Source: Paenibacillus xylanivorans (GTDB taxonomy: Bacteria > Bacillota > Bacilli > Paenibacillales > Paenibacillaceae). Taken from it: a DNA stretch of 64,000 bases. A model generated the notes under the pieces. It ran no database searches and was not told the origin of the DNA. It saw nothing but the letters and a program-made list of their open reading frames with translations. This document shows, one piece after another, positions 36,055 to 46,178 of this stretch. A program made the position numbers and the translations under genes. Position 1 is the first letter of the stretch. Each line of letters opens with the position of its first letter. The stretch lies in NCBI RefSeq assembly GCF_001280595.1, contig NZ_LITU01000059.1, forward strand, positions 415,563 through 479,562, read 5' to 3'.

Positions 36055-36155
36055 GCCATGGTGTGATGCGGTGGGGTACTCCCGCTAGAAGGCCGACTGC
36101 TTCAGTAATAGCCAGCCGTCATTGAAACGGTGTTGGTGACATGGCCCCTTTTTTT
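36055..36155 (+). ncRNA. Possible structured RNA with a four-way junction
   Basis: A closing stem GCCATG/CATGGC (36055-36060 and 36140-36145) encloses three hairpins: GCGG/CCGC near 36068-36085; ACTG/CAGT within GGC/GCC near 36091-36113; and CCGT/ACGG at 36116-36130. CCCTTTTTTT follows on the plus strand as in an intrinsic terminator. No protein frame fits. I cannot match it to a named riboswitch. It may be a remnant of an insertion-sequence end. Confidence 0.4.
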
Positions 36156-36194
36156 GCTAATATCACAGCTACACTTGTTACTTCTTAACTGCAA

Positions 36195-38852
36195 CTACGG
36201 CTGCAACCCTCGAATCTCAAACTCATAGATTCGGGCTGCTGTATCGCCGCCCTGTGTTGGTTTCAGCACATTCAGCTTCACATAACGAGCCTTAACCAGC
36301 GCAATCGCGTCCAATGTTTCGGCTGCGGTATTCCCCTGTACTTGAACTACATCGGACCAGTTCACGCCATCAGCACTGACCTGGATGGAATAGTCGCTCG
36401 TATTAAAACCAGACCATTCCCCACCACTCTCCGCATGCTTGATGACAAAACCGCTGATCTGATGTTCTTTGCCAAGATCAACCTGCAACCAATGCTGCTG
36501 ATTACCCAGTGCGCACCACTTGCTGTTGCCTGTCACCTTGCCGTCGATCGCCTTTCCCGCACCTTCAGCAGGTCCACAGGCATGGTCGGCAGTGGCCGTT
36601 TTGCCAAGTGCAACATTTTTGACCCCGGAAGCGCCCTTGCTGACGGTGATCAAAGCTTGCTTCGTCACCGTATCCTGCCCCGAGCTGTTCGTAGCTGTAA
36701 GCGTCACAGGGTACGTGCCTTCCTTGTCATACGTTACCACTGGATTCTGCTCCGTGCTGACAGCCGGACTACCATTCTCAAAAGTCCACGACCAACCTTC
36801 TGTCACCTCGGATGAGAGATCGGTGAAATGCACCTGCTGACCCGGTGTGATAAGCGTTGTATCCGCCTTGAATTTTGCTTCCGGCTTCGGATACGCCGGC
36901 CACTGGATGGTCACGCTGGCAGCTTGGCCGCGCACATACTTTGCATTTACTGCCACGACTTTCAGTACAGTCGCCTGTTCCGCGTTGATTCTCTTCATCT
37001 CAGGCACATAGAACACGTTATTGGCGGTTGCACCGACCCAAGTCTCTTTGCCGTCGGGCAGCACGCGGTAAATCTCATATTGTTGAACTTCCTCGTCCAA
37101 CGCTTCCCATTGCAACCTGGCATCGCCGTAAATGCCACCACGGAAATCGGATTGGGTGACGTTTAATGCTTGAACGGCCTCAAGAGGGTTCGATGGGTTA
37201 CCGTTCGTGTGGATGGAGAGCTGCCCAATATGAATGTTATAATCCGATACGATTTCTGTACTGTCAAAATACAAAGACAATGCCACAATCTGCTTTCCTT
37301 TGTAAGGCGTCAGATTCAAGATGTCCGTCGTCCAACCCGATGCCTTTTTGTCTTTTACATCAAGAAAGACGAATTGCTCCGGACGGTCTGCAAAAGCTAG
37401 GCCAACCTTCATACTCGGCTTGTTCTGCGTTTTGTACGTGATCGACAGCTTGGTAGCCGGCTCAATCTTCAGATCGGTTTGATACAGCTTCAGATGGGTG
37501 GCATTTGCTGAACTTAACGTACCTGCTACCTTGAGGGAACTGCCGCCATAGTAGGCATCCGACCAATCCAGGGACGGCGTAAGTGCGTTGCCCTTACTCT
37601 CTGCTAACCAGCGCCATGTCGGAAGCACATCCTGCAAACTGCGGTTATTCCATCCGGTCTCCCGCACCTGCGTGCCATCCACATAGAATTTCTCGCCACT
37701 GCCCGTATTGAAGCTGGTGGTGAATGGCAGCTGATCTATCGGCGATGATTCAACCACATTGTTCGCAATCCCTTTCCAAGCCTGGCTTGTCGCCGTATTG
37801 GCCGGGTTGCCGTTCTGCCCCACCCAGAACTTATTCTCACGGGCAAAGAAATCGGTCATGCTGTCCGCGCTGTTGAACGACCAGTCCGGCCGATAAATGC
37901 CGAGCGAAGTTACAGCCGGTTTTCCCTCAGGAAACAGCGAGTTCCATTTCAGACTGGTATCGTATCCTTTAGCTTCGACGTCGATGCCTGCGAACAGTTC
38001 GAATGGTGATCTGCCCAGGCTTTTGGCTTTGGCCGCAGAACTGCCAAGGTCATTCCACCAGAAGTTCAGGAACATGCTGTCTGATATCTTGTTCCCGTTA
38101 TCCTGCAGGAACATCGCATTCCGGTCCGTCAGCGCATTCTGCCAGGAAATATTGCCTTCCTTCGTCATGGAATCATACCAGATGACCTCCATTCCCGCGG
38201 GTTTATGTTCCTGAAGATAACGGAGGAATGACTTCATCAACTGTGCGTCTGCGGCTGTTCCGCCCTCGGTCTCCTGGTTGATAAACCAGCCGTCAAAACC
38301 GTAGTACTCAGCGACCTCGATCAGTTTATCCGCCGCCGGGAAGGAACCGTTGCTGTTCTGCTGAAGCATTTGCTTCACCCACTCATATTTGCCACCGTAC
38401 ACGGATGGCGGGAAGAACACCGTGCCCATGATTGGCACTCCGTTCCGGTGTGCCGCATCAATCGTATCAGCGCTTGGCGGCACAATAATGCCTTCTCCCG
38501 CCGAGCCGCCCCAATATACGAGCTTGTCGACATACTGCCAGTAAGAGAACGTATTCGCAGAGAATGTATCCGAGCCTTGCGATGGAACGCCGCTGGTTCC
38601 CTGATTCAGCGCAGACAACGCCATTACTTTCGGATCTTTCGTTGCATTCGGGTTAACACTCTCCCCCGTGAAACGGCTCTGGAGCGGAACGGTGCTCCGG
38701 TTGAAGGCCGCATCCGGGTCAGAAGCCGGATTCCATTGGAGCAATTGATCCGGCAACCAATAAGATGAATAAGGTTGCTTCGCCAAGGCCGCTGAGGAAA
38801 GAGCAGCACATACCATTATGACCAATATGAGACTAGCACCAAGCTTTTTCAT
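36195..38852 (-). CDS. Secreted GH85 endo-beta-N-acetylglucosaminidase
   Basis: 885 residues from ATG 38852 (GGAGGG upstream). Signal peptide, then a GH85 domain to about residue 400. FDGWFINQETEG carries the GH85 catalytic Asn/Glu pair, and substrate loops such as YWQYVDKLVYWGG and VIWYDSMTKEG are typical. A beta-sandwich module follows, then a fibronectin-like segment, a PKD domain (TEGWSWTFENGS) and a C-terminal F5/8 type C (CBM32-like) domain. GH85 enzymes cut the chitobiose core of N-glycans. It is the last gene of the sugar ABC operon, and the product would act outside the cell. Confidence 0.9.
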   Translation of the reverse strand: MKKLGASLILVIMVCAALSSAALAKQPYSSYWLPDQLLQWNPASDPDAAFNRSTVPLQSRFTGESVNPNATKDPKVMALSALNQGTSGVPSQGSDTFSANTFSYWQYVDKLVYWGGSAGEGIIVPPSADTIDAAHRNGVPIMGTVFFPPSVYGGKYEWVKQMLQQNSNGSFPAADKLIEVAEYYGFDGWFINQETEGGTAADAQLMKSFLRYLQEHKPAGMEVIWYDSMTKEGNISWQNALTDRNAMFLQDNGNKISDSMFLNFWWNDLGSSAAKAKSLGRSPFELFAGIDVEAKGYDTSLKWNSLFPEGKPAVTSLGIYRPDWSFNSADSMTDFFARENKFWVGQNGNPANTATSQAWKGIANNVVESSPIDQLPFTTSFNTGSGEKFYVDGTQVRETGWNNRSLQDVLPTWRWLAESKGNALTPSLDWSDAYYGGSSLKVAGTLSSANATHLKLYQTDLKIEPATKLSITYKTQNKPSMKVGLAFADRPEQFVFLDVKDKKASGWTTDILNLTPYKGKQIVALSLYFDSTEIVSDYNIHIGQLSIHTNGNPSNPLEAVQALNVTQSDFRGGIYGDARLQWEALDEEVQQYEIYRVLPDGKETWVGATANNVFYVPEMKRINAEQATVLKVVAVNAKYVRGQAASVTIQWPAYPKPEAKFKADTTLITPGQQVHFTDLSSEVTEGWSWTFENGSPAVSTEQNPVVTYDKEGTYPVTLTATNSSGQDTVTKQALITVSKGASGVKNVALGKTATADHACGPAEGAGKAIDGKVTGNSKWCALGNQQHWLQVDLGKEHQISGFVIKHAESGGEWSGFNTSDYSIQVSADGVNWSDVVQVQGNTAAETLDAIALVKARYVKLNVLKPTQGGDTAARIYEFEIRGLQP

Positions 38853-38892
38853 GCCATACCCTCCAATCCAATTTTGGCAATCCAATCAGGGT

Positions 38893-38938
38893 AAGAAGAA
38901 ACGCCCGTCAAAACCGGACAGACGTTTCCATGTCTACT
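38893..38938 (-). terminator. Stem-loop between binding protein and GH85 genes
   Basis: Minus-strand GAAACG/CGTTTC with an additional CCG/CGG inner pairing, followed by TTCTT. It probably weakens or processes the transcript ahead of GH85. Confidence 0.4.
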
Positions 38939-38951
38939 TTATAATTCAGGC

Positions 38952-40451
38952 TTATTTTGGGTTTGCAGCTTGCCATTCATCGTATTGCTTTTGCGCTTCT
39001 GCAATCACTTTATCCAGACCTGCTGCTTTCAACTTCTCGATCGCTTTCGGCAGATGCTCATCCGGGTCAACCGCACCCGTCATGATGGATGGGTAGAATT
39101 CCTTCACGATGGCGGAGATGGAAGCCACTTCCGTCTTCACCGGGTCAGGATTGAAGTTAAAGCCAAAGCTTGGAGCAACCTTCGCGGAATTGTTGAACTC
39201 TTTGAACGCTTCCCACTTATCTGCTGGATCTTCCTTGTGCATGTAGGTCAGGAACAGGTTACCCAAGGCAAAGCCAGGCATCTGGAATCCGTCCTTCATC
39301 GCTGGCAGGTCCTCAATGACATTATCCGAAATCTTTTTGTAATGTGTACCTTCAATGCCGTAGTTGATCAGGTTCCGCAGATACGGATCAGTATTCAGCA
39401 AGTTCAGGAACATCATGGCCCGTTCCGGGTTTTTGGAGTTCGCCGAAATCGCATGCATAGCACCTGTTGCCGAGCCGGTGAAAATAACCGGATCCTGCAT
39501 CGGTGTAGTCACGATATCATAGCCCGCGCTTCTGGACCATCCCAGTTCGGCGTAAGGCTGTGTCTGTTCACGGTCAACGAACCATTTGCCTGTCTTGATG
39601 TTGTCGATACCTTCCAATGTCGCTACATCCTTGCGCAGATAACCAGCCTGATAGTATTTGCGGATGGTCTTCAAGGAGCTCTTCAGCTCTTCCGATTCCA
39701 GCACATTAACGTATTTACCGGTATCACCATCCATGTTGATGCCGACTGGGAATTCGTCACCCAACAGGAAGTCGAATGCCAGATAAGGCTTAAAGCCCTT
39801 CGGAACAGCCAGCGGAGTGATGTCGGCCGGCTCATTGTCCTTGATTTGCTGCAGGTAAGGCTCCAGGTCCTCTAATGTACGAATCTTGGTGATGTCCATG
39901 TTGTATTTATCCACATACTGCTTGTTGAAGCGCCATACCCATTGCGAAGCCAGCTCTTTGTTAACTGGCACGGCATAGTTTTGGCCACCGATCTGTGAGC
40001 CCGTAAGGAAGCGTGGATCAAGCTGCTCTTTAATGCCCTGACCATACTTATCCAACAGATCATTGATTGGCAGGAATGCTCCTCTAGTAGCATTTGGCAG
40101 ATAGTCATAAGCCCACGAAGAGGTGAAAGCGATATCATAATTTTCGCCCGAGGCGGTAATAACCGGCATCCGTTTGGAATAATCACCCCAGTCAATCATC
40201 GTGATGTCGACGGTTGTATTTATTTTCTCCATTAAGTATTTGTTCATTTCATCCTGTACAATGGGCAGGTCGCGCTGTGGGCCACCGATCAGATATACTT
40301 TGAGCTTTACCGGGTCCTTATCGCCGGACTCTCCCCCGGATGCCGTATTCCCGCTAGTATCATTGGTATTACTGCCACCGCAGCCTGCAAGCATCGTAGC
40401 AAAAGCAAGCATTAAAGCAGCCATGAGCAGAGCGATTTTTCTTGTCTTCAT
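38952..40451 (-). CDS. Carbohydrate-binding lipoprotein (LplA-type)
   Basis: 499 residues from ATG 40451, behind AAGGGGGAT. The lipoprotein signal peptide has the lipobox LAGCGG followed by a Ser/Gly/Asn-rich linker. The rest is a large type-I solute-binding protein of the family paired with LplB/YtcP permeases. Its locus suggests that it binds an N-glycan-derived oligosaccharide. Confidence 0.9.
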   Translation of the reverse strand: MKTRKIALLMAALMLAFATMLAGCGGSNTNDTSGNTASGGESGDKDPVKLKVYLIGGPQRDLPIVQDEMNKYLMEKINTTVDITMIDWGDYSKRMPVITASGENYDIAFTSSWAYDYLPNATRGAFLPINDLLDKYGQGIKEQLDPRFLTGSQIGGQNYAVPVNKELASQWVWRFNKQYVDKYNMDITKIRTLEDLEPYLQQIKDNEPADITPLAVPKGFKPYLAFDFLLGDEFPVGINMDGDTGKYVNVLESEELKSSLKTIRKYYQAGYLRKDVATLEGIDNIKTGKWFVDREQTQPYAELGWSRSAGYDIVTTPMQDPVIFTGSATGAMHAISANSKNPERAMMFLNLLNTDPYLRNLINYGIEGTHYKKISDNVIEDLPAMKDGFQMPGFALGNLFLTYMHKEDPADKWEAFKEFNNSAKVAPSFGFNFNPDPVKTEVASISAIVKEFYPSIMTGAVDPDEHLPKAIEKLKAAGLDKVIAEAQKQYDEWQAANPK

Positions 40452-40509
40452 GTGTATCCCCCTTATTAATGTTATTGTTACTGCCCTTTGGGGGCAGGCA
40501 CAACCAGAC

Positions 40510-41466
40510 TTATTCTTTGACCGAACCAATGGTCAGGCCCTGTATAAAATACTTTTGGAAAAACGGATACGCCAGCGCAACCGGCAGTGTAGCCAGAACA
40601 ACCATCGCCATGCGGACGGTCTCCGTTGGCAGTGTCGAGGCAATGTCGTAGGATACGACCCGGCTGCTGTTTTGCACAACAAAATCCATATTGTTCTGTA
40701 TTCGAATCAACAATGTCTGGAGCGGAATCAATTTCGCATTGTCGATATAGAGCAGCGCATTGAACCAGTCATTCCAGAATCCTAACGTACTGAACAATCC
40801 AATAGTCGCAATGCCCGGCAACGAAATCGGCAGTACGATGCGCGTATAGATACCGAATTCAGTAGCTCCGTCGATTTTGGCCGACTCAATAACCGCATCC
40901 GGCACGGTGGTCGTGAAAAATGTACGCATAACGATAATGTAAAAAGCGTTCATGATCGACGGCAGGATCAGCGCCCATATCGAATCCCGCAAGTGCAGCA
41001 CCTGCGTAACCACAATGTAACTGGGAACGAGACCGCCGGAAAATAGCATGGTGAAGAAGGCCAAAAAGCTGAAAAACCGACGCTGTGCAAAATTTTTGCG
41101 CGAGATGGCATACGCATACGTGGTGACCAAATACAGTGTCAGCGCGGTACCGACAACCGTCACCGTTAAGGTAACCCCAAACGACTGGGCCATCTGCTGC
41201 CCGGATTCCATAAGGAATCGGTAGGCATCCATCGTCCAGACTTCAGGGATTAACTTAAATCCATTGATCGCCAGCGTCTTCTCATCGGTAAATGAGATGA
41301 TGATGATGAACAGAAATGGAAAGATACAAGATAAGGCAAACAGACCGATCGCTATATTAAAAATCACATTGGATAACGGCGAAATGGCATTCAGATCTCT
41401 TGGTTTCTTTCTGCTCCTCTTCGCAGGGGCAGATGCCCGCTTTATTGGTTCGCTTAAGTTACTCAT
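40510..41466 (-). CDS. Carbohydrate ABC permease (YtcP/LplC-type)
   Basis: 318 residues from ATG 41466 (a GGGGGG site 8 nt upstream). Basic N-terminus, six membrane segments and an ABC permease loop (SAKIDGATEFGIYTRIVLPIS). The C-terminal IQGLTIGSVKE is typical of the class. It pairs with the next permease. Confidence 0.93.
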   Translation of the reverse strand: MSNLSEPIKRASAPAKRSRKKPRDLNAISPLSNVIFNIAIGLFALSCIFPFLFIIIISFTDEKTLAINGFKLIPEVWTMDAYRFLMESGQQMAQSFGVTLTVTVVGTALTLYLVTTYAYAISRKNFAQRRFFSFLAFFTMLFSGGLVPSYIVVTQVLHLRDSIWALILPSIMNAFYIIVMRTFFTTTVPDAVIESAKIDGATEFGIYTRIVLPISLPGIATIGLFSTLGFWNDWFNALLYIDNAKLIPLQTLLIRIQNNMDFVVQNSSRVVSYDIASTLPTETVRMAMVVLATLPVALAYPFFQKYFIQGLTIGSVKE

Positions 41467-41490
41467 GGACAGCACCCCCCTTGCCGCAGC

Positions 41491-42420
41491 CTAGAATACG
41501 GCATAATCCTTTTCAATTTTACGCACAGCATAGTTCGCCAGCAGGACAAGAATCAAACCGACGACCGATTGATACAATCCTGTAGCCGTACTCATTCCCG
41601 TATCGCCCATAATGGTTAAGCCGCGGTATACAAACGTGTCGATGACATTGGTGACCGGATACAGTGCACCGGAATCCCGCGGAACCTGATAGAACAGTCC
41701 AAAGTCGGAACGGAAGATGCCGCCGATCGCCAGAATGGTCAGAATGATCATCAGCGGTCTGAGCAGCGGCAGCGTAATGTACCGGATCTGTTTCCACTTG
41801 GTGGCGCCGTCGATCATCGCTGCCTCATAATAAGAGCGGTCGATACCTGCGATTGCTGCCAAATAGACTACGCTGCCATAACCTGCACCTTTCCACAGGC
41901 CCAGCAGAATGAGAAAATACGGCCAATACCCTGTCTCACTGTACCAACTGACCGGATCTCCACCGAAATAGGTAATGATCTGGTTGAACACACCCTTTTC
42001 CACACTCAGAAACGAAAAGACGAAATAACTGATAATAACCCAGGACAAGAAATAAGGCATAAACATCGCGGTTTGGTAGATCTTCGCGAGCCGTTTATTC
42101 AGCAGTTCGTTCATAATGATCGCAAGCGTCACCGCGAGGACCAATCCGAGAAAGATGAGACCCAGGTTATACAGAATAGTATTACGTGTGATGATATAAG
42201 CGTCACTGGTTGAGAACAGAAACTCAAAGTTCTTGAACCCGACCCAATCGCTTTTTAGAACGCTTTCAAGAAATCCGCCCGGATGAATCCGGAAGTCCTT
42301 AAAAGCAATAATCGTTCCGAACATTGGCAAATACGCAAAAATGATAAACCACGCTGCTCCCGGCAGTACCAGCAGAAGAAACGCCTTGTTCTTCATCAGA
42401 CTTTTGAAGATGCCCAGCAC
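41491..42420 (-). CDS. Carbohydrate ABC permease (LplB/YteP-type)
   Basis: 309 residues from GTG 42420, with AAGGAGG 7 nt upstream. Six membrane segments and the loop EAAMIDGATKWKQIRYITLPL. It is first in the transporter operon; the promoter upstream carries a cre-like site. No ATPase gene is present, so a shared MsmX-type ATPase is expected. Confidence 0.93.
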   Translation of the reverse strand: MLGIFKSLMKNKAFLLLVLPGAAWFIIFAYLPMFGTIIAFKDFRIHPGGFLESVLKSDWVGFKNFEFLFSTSDAYIITRNTILYNLGLIFLGLVLAVTLAIIMNELLNKRLAKIYQTAMFMPYFLSWVIISYFVFSFLSVEKGVFNQIITYFGGDPVSWYSETGYWPYFLILLGLWKGAGYGSVVYLAAIAGIDRSYYEAAMIDGATKWKQIRYITLPLLRPLMIILTILAIGGIFRSDFGLFYQVPRDSGALYPVTNVIDTFVYRGLTIMGDTGMSTATGLYQSVVGLILVLLANYAVRKIEKDYAVF

Positions 42421-42545
42421 GGCTGTCCCTCCTTATAATCGCGTTCACTATCGCTTAGCTGCATCCAGCATTAATCCCCTATAATCAACACTGGCAGACC
42501 TAAGCCCTTTTTGGTGCTTTGGATTCCTCGTTCACTCCTTCCTCC

Positions 42546-42564
42546 ATTATGCAAGCGCTACCAA
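42546..42564 (-). promoter_or_regulatory. cre-like site at the transporter promoter
   Basis: On the minus strand TTGGTAGCGCTTGCA fits the catabolite-responsive consensus (WTGNAANCGNWWNCA) with one mismatch, and directly abuts a CATAAT -10-like hexamer. No good -35 is seen, so an activator (probably the neighbouring response regulator) may be needed. Confidence 0.6.
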
Positions 42565-42630
42565 TTTTGAGATAGTTGAAAAACCTAATAAATTGATGGA
42601 TTAATTAAAGATCCGACCTTTCTTCCGCAA

Positions 42631-42657
42631 CAAAAAACACACCCGCACGGGGTGTGT
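42631..42657 (-). terminator. Terminator of the two-component genes
   Basis: Stem ACACACCC/GGGTGTGT followed on the minus strand by TTTTTTG, just past the response regulator. Confidence 0.75.
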
Positions 42658-42682
42658 CTTCATTCAGCCGGCAATACCTGGC

Positions 42683-44245
42683 TTATTTTTTCATGTAGAT
42701 GGAGCGCAGCTCCGTAGGAGAAACACCAGCATATTTCTTGAATTGTCTGTAAAAATAAGTGGAGTCCCAGTAGCCTACCTCGCCCGCGATTTCGGCCGTT
42801 TTTTTGTCCGAATATAACAGCAAATGAGTGGCGCGCTCAATTCGGTACTGGTTCACATAATCGGAAAAAGTGGTGCCGACCTCTTGCTGAAACAATTGGC
42901 CGAGGTAGTTCGGATGGAGTTCCAGCCGCTGACTGAGCGTCTTTAGTGAAAGCTCATCCTGATAGTGATTCTTCACTACCTCCAACACAGACATGATATG
43001 TGGGCTGTACGTTTTCTCGGCGGTATGATATGTATTCAGCGTACGATGAACGGTTTTTCTCACCAATTGTTTCAGTTTGCTGAGCGTATGAATTCTGGAC
43101 AGGGGTCCGAAGATTTCCCCGTAGTCAGGTGTTTTCTCCAATTCCTTGGCAGCCAGCATCAGCTGGATGGCAGAATTGAAGAACGGTGTTCTCGGGAAGC
43201 AGCATTCCTTACCCTCAACCATGAAGACTTCGTCGATGAACCGATCCACCTCTGTACCTTCCCCATCCCGCAGCAACTTGTGGAACTGCTCCATCGCTGG
43301 CCCAGGCTTCTCCTGATACGGATTGGCGTCTTCCTCGCTCTCCACTTGCATGATGAAGGTATCACCCTCCATAAACAAATGATTCTGTAACCACAGCTTT
43401 ACAGACTTGCAGCTTTTCGGAAAACCCAGATAGGTCGACTCGGATTGGCCAATGATCCCCCATGCACGTGCACCTGTGACCTCCGCAACCGCTTGCTTCA
43501 TTCTACTGAGTGCCTGAAGGTGCCATCCACCACGATCTTCCGTACTGGCTGAAACGAACAACAGCATGATATCTCCTTCCTGATCAGGAAAGCAGATTAC
43601 CCCGCAGCCATCCGGTAGGCCTTGGTTTCCGAGCAACTCGCACTTCTCAGCGATTCCCGCAAGGTGTATCTTCTGCGGATCATTCCCTTCGTCATCCCCT
43701 ACAATCCGCAGAGCGGCAGCACAATAATTGGACTTGTTCATGGGAATCTCTAGCAGCTGTGCACGCTCCCGAAATTCTTTGGCGTCAATGGTCTCGTTCG
43801 CCCACCGCTGCAAAATATTGTTGCGCAGAATCCTCCAGCTCTGATCCATCTGAATCTGGCGTATTTCCTCCTGCTCCCAGTCGCGCTGCATATGCTTGAT
43901 GGTTGCTTCCAATTCGTCCATATTGACTGGCTTGAGCAGGTAGTTCTCTACCCCCAGCGAGATGCCTTCCCGCACATATTTAAATTCTTCGTAGCCGCTC
44001 AAAATAATGAATTTGGTATACGGACTGCGCTCTCTAATCTCCCGGATCAACTCAAGTCCGGTCATTTGCGGCATCATGATATCCGTAATAATCAGATCGA
44101 CAGGTCCCTCGTCCATCATTGCTAACGCTTCCAACCCATTGCAAGCCGTACCCGCAATCTGCATATTATTCTGATCCCAATCAATGATGGCTTGCATTCC
44201 TTTTACAATGAGCGGCTCATCATCGACCAACATTACACTTCTCAT
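42683..44245 (-). CDS. AraC-type response regulator (YesN-like)
   Basis: 520 residues. Receiver domain with acidic pocket VDDEP and phospho-acceptor Asp55 in LIITDIMMP. The middle region is variable, and the C-terminal AraC pair of HTHs includes SLKTLSQRLELHPNYLGQLF and TAEIAGEVGYWDSTYFYRQF. It overlaps the kinase stop by 4 bp (ATGA), so the two are coupled. It probably activates the glycan transporter and enzyme genes. Confidence 0.92.
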   Translation of the reverse strand: MRSVMLVDDEPLIVKGMQAIIDWDQNNMQIAGTACNGLEALAMMDEGPVDLIITDIMMPQMTGLELIREIRERSPYTKFIILSGYEEFKYVREGISLGVENYLLKPVNMDELEATIKHMQRDWEQEEIRQIQMDQSWRILRNNILQRWANETIDAKEFRERAQLLEIPMNKSNYCAAALRIVGDDEGNDPQKIHLAGIAEKCELLGNQGLPDGCGVICFPDQEGDIMLLFVSASTEDRGGWHLQALSRMKQAVAEVTGARAWGIIGQSESTYLGFPKSCKSVKLWLQNHLFMEGDTFIMQVESEEDANPYQEKPGPAMEQFHKLLRDGEGTEVDRFIDEVFMVEGKECCFPRTPFFNSAIQLMLAAKELEKTPDYGEIFGPLSRIHTLSKLKQLVRKTVHRTLNTYHTAEKTYSPHIMSVLEVVKNHYQDELSLKTLSQRLELHPNYLGQLFQQEVGTTFSDYVNQYRIERATHLLLYSDKKTAEIAGEVGYWDSTYFYRQFKKYAGVSPTELRSIYMKK

Positions 44246-46074
44246 CCCGCTTCCTCCCTTGTGACTGGAATACTGATCGTCACCTCACATCCTTCTCCCT
44301 CCACACTGATCAGGTGAAGACCATAATCACTGCCATAATTCAGACGTATGCGGTCGTGGACATTCTTAAGACCCAAAGATTGATCGGATGTCTCAGTAGT
44401 TTCATCGCCCGTGTGCAACGCGTCTTGCAGTTCAAGCAACCTCTCCGCAGAAATCCCCTTTCCGTTATCCTTAACGCGAATAAGGATCACACCATCTGCT
44501 TCTGCGGCGGTGATGGTAATCCGGTTATCATCATCATTCGTACGAAAACCATGCACAATGTAATTTTCAATGATTGGCTGGATCAATAACTTGACGATCA
44601 TGCTCCCCGCCGCCGAATTCTCGATATGAGTCTCCACTTCCAACTTGTCCTCATACCTATACTGGACCAAAGCCAGGTACATGCCGCACAGCTCTATTTC
44701 CTCCGCCAAGGTCACATGCGTCTGCTTTTTGATCAAATGACGGAACATCGTGGCAAGAATATAAATCATTTGTCCAACATCCCTGGCTCCCAAGCTGATG
44801 GCTTTCATACGGATGCTTTCCAACGTATTGTACAGAAAATGGGGATTGATCTGGGCTTGCAAAGCCACGAGCTGCGCATTCTTTTGCTTGATCTCCGACA
44901 CATATACCGTCTCTATGTAAGACTCCAGCCGATCACACATATGGTTAAATCTCTGCGAAATCTGCTGCAATTCATCTTCACCCTCCATCTCGATCCGCTT
45001 ACTCAGATCCCCCTCCTGCCAGCGCCGCATGTAAAGCACGAGCCTGTGAATTTTTTTGGAATATCGGCGGATGATGGTGAACGTTACCGCAAAGCTAACA
45101 ATGATGCACAGGATGACAATCCCGATAAGACTGAGACGAATGGCCTGAAGGCTCTGTTTGATGTGTGACTCCGGAATAATGGCAGCCACGACCATTCCTG
45201 TATTCCCGATATTCAGCAGCTGCACCTTGGAGCGTTCCTCTAAATTCACCCAATCCTCCGGTAAATTCATCTTTCCCCAATAAGGGTAGACGGTGTTATC
45301 ATACTTGCCCTGCGAATCGAAAATCACCTGACCTTCCCCGGTCATCAGCATGATCCTGTTGTCTTTGCCATCGAGCCTGTCCCGCAGTAGCCCTTTGATG
45401 CGATCTGTATTCAGTTCGAACATAATTGCACCGTACTGCTTCAATGTCACGGAGTCCTTGAGCACATTTGCGTAGCTGTATGGGGTAGGGACATCATCCA
45501 TTTTCCCTTCGAAAAGCGGCTCGCTGCCCGTGTACTGCCACGGTGCACTCCGCAGCCGCTGGAACCAATCCTTATGGTCTACTGACAGCTTGGGTTGATA
45601 ATAAAAGTGCTGGGTCTCGCGATTGAGAACATAGAAGAAATCCTGATCCGTGCTGTATAACACGACATTTGCAATCGAGGCTTCATCCTTTAGCAGCAGA
45701 CGCAATTGATAATCAAAGTTCCCGCGCTCCGTGCGGTAGCTGTAAGCATATTGATTCAAGCGCCAATTGAGAAAATCCTCATATTCATGAGTCAGAAAAT
45801 ACTTCAAATCGTCGCCGATCATAGCGTCGGTATAAATCTGCTGCACGGCGTTATACAGTCGTTCGTACTGCTGATTCAGATTGATACTGACAATATCCAG
45901 TTCCTGCAGACTGGCATCCATCTGTTCCTGTACGACCCGTTGCTCATAGTAGCGGTAGGCCAACACGGAAACACTGATGAATAACAGGACCATGACCATG
46001 GAATAAAACAACAGAATTTTGTTGAACATTTTTTTCTTCAGATAATTCCTATACATGGTTCGTATTCTGGACAT
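44242..46074 (-). CDS. Sensor histidine kinase (YesM-like)
   Basis: 610 residues: two membrane segments framing an extracellular sensor domain (about residues 40-300), a HAMP linker, the phospho-acceptor motif QINPHFLYNTLESI and a GHKL ATPase with NGKGI and SLGLKNVHDRI. Extracellular sensing of sugar, or of the loaded binding protein, is typical for this class. The AAGGAGGTG spacing is long (11 nt). Confidence 0.92.
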   Translation of the reverse strand: MSRIRTMYRNYLKKKMFNKILLFYSMVMVLLFISVSVLAYRYYEQRVVQEQMDASLQELDIVSINLNQQYERLYNAVQQIYTDAMIGDDLKYFLTHEYEDFLNWRLNQYAYSYRTERGNFDYQLRLLLKDEASIANVVLYSTDQDFFYVLNRETQHFYYQPKLSVDHKDWFQRLRSAPWQYTGSEPLFEGKMDDVPTPYSYANVLKDSVTLKQYGAIMFELNTDRIKGLLRDRLDGKDNRIMLMTGEGQVIFDSQGKYDNTVYPYWGKMNLPEDWVNLEERSKVQLLNIGNTGMVVAAIIPESHIKQSLQAIRLSLIGIVILCIIVSFAVTFTIIRRYSKKIHRLVLYMRRWQEGDLSKRIEMEGEDELQQISQRFNHMCDRLESYIETVYVSEIKQKNAQLVALQAQINPHFLYNTLESIRMKAISLGARDVGQMIYILATMFRHLIKKQTHVTLAEEIELCGMYLALVQYRYEDKLEVETHIENSAAGSMIVKLLIQPIIENYIVHGFRTNDDDNRITITAAEADGVILIRVKDNGKGISAERLLELQDALHTGDETTETSDQSLGLKNVHDRIRLNYGSDYGLHLISVEGEGCEVTISIPVTREEAG

Positions 46075-46178
46075 TCGTGCCTGAACACCTCCTTCAGACC
46101 CATTTCCAACTCAGTGTATCACCGTTTGGTTAAATTCGACAATCACCCGCTCGTAGGATCTGTAATCCATATTTTGGT

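Noticed and set aside
36055-36155. Assignment of the structured element to a named riboswitch class (cobalamin, c-di-GMP, yybP-type).
   Set aside because: I could not find the conserved core sequences of those classes, so only a generic structured-RNA call is made.
38970-39875. A 301-codon plus-strand frame opposite the sugar-binding lipoprotein.
   Set aside because: Entirely inside a convincing gene on the other strand; no ribosome binding site or family signal.
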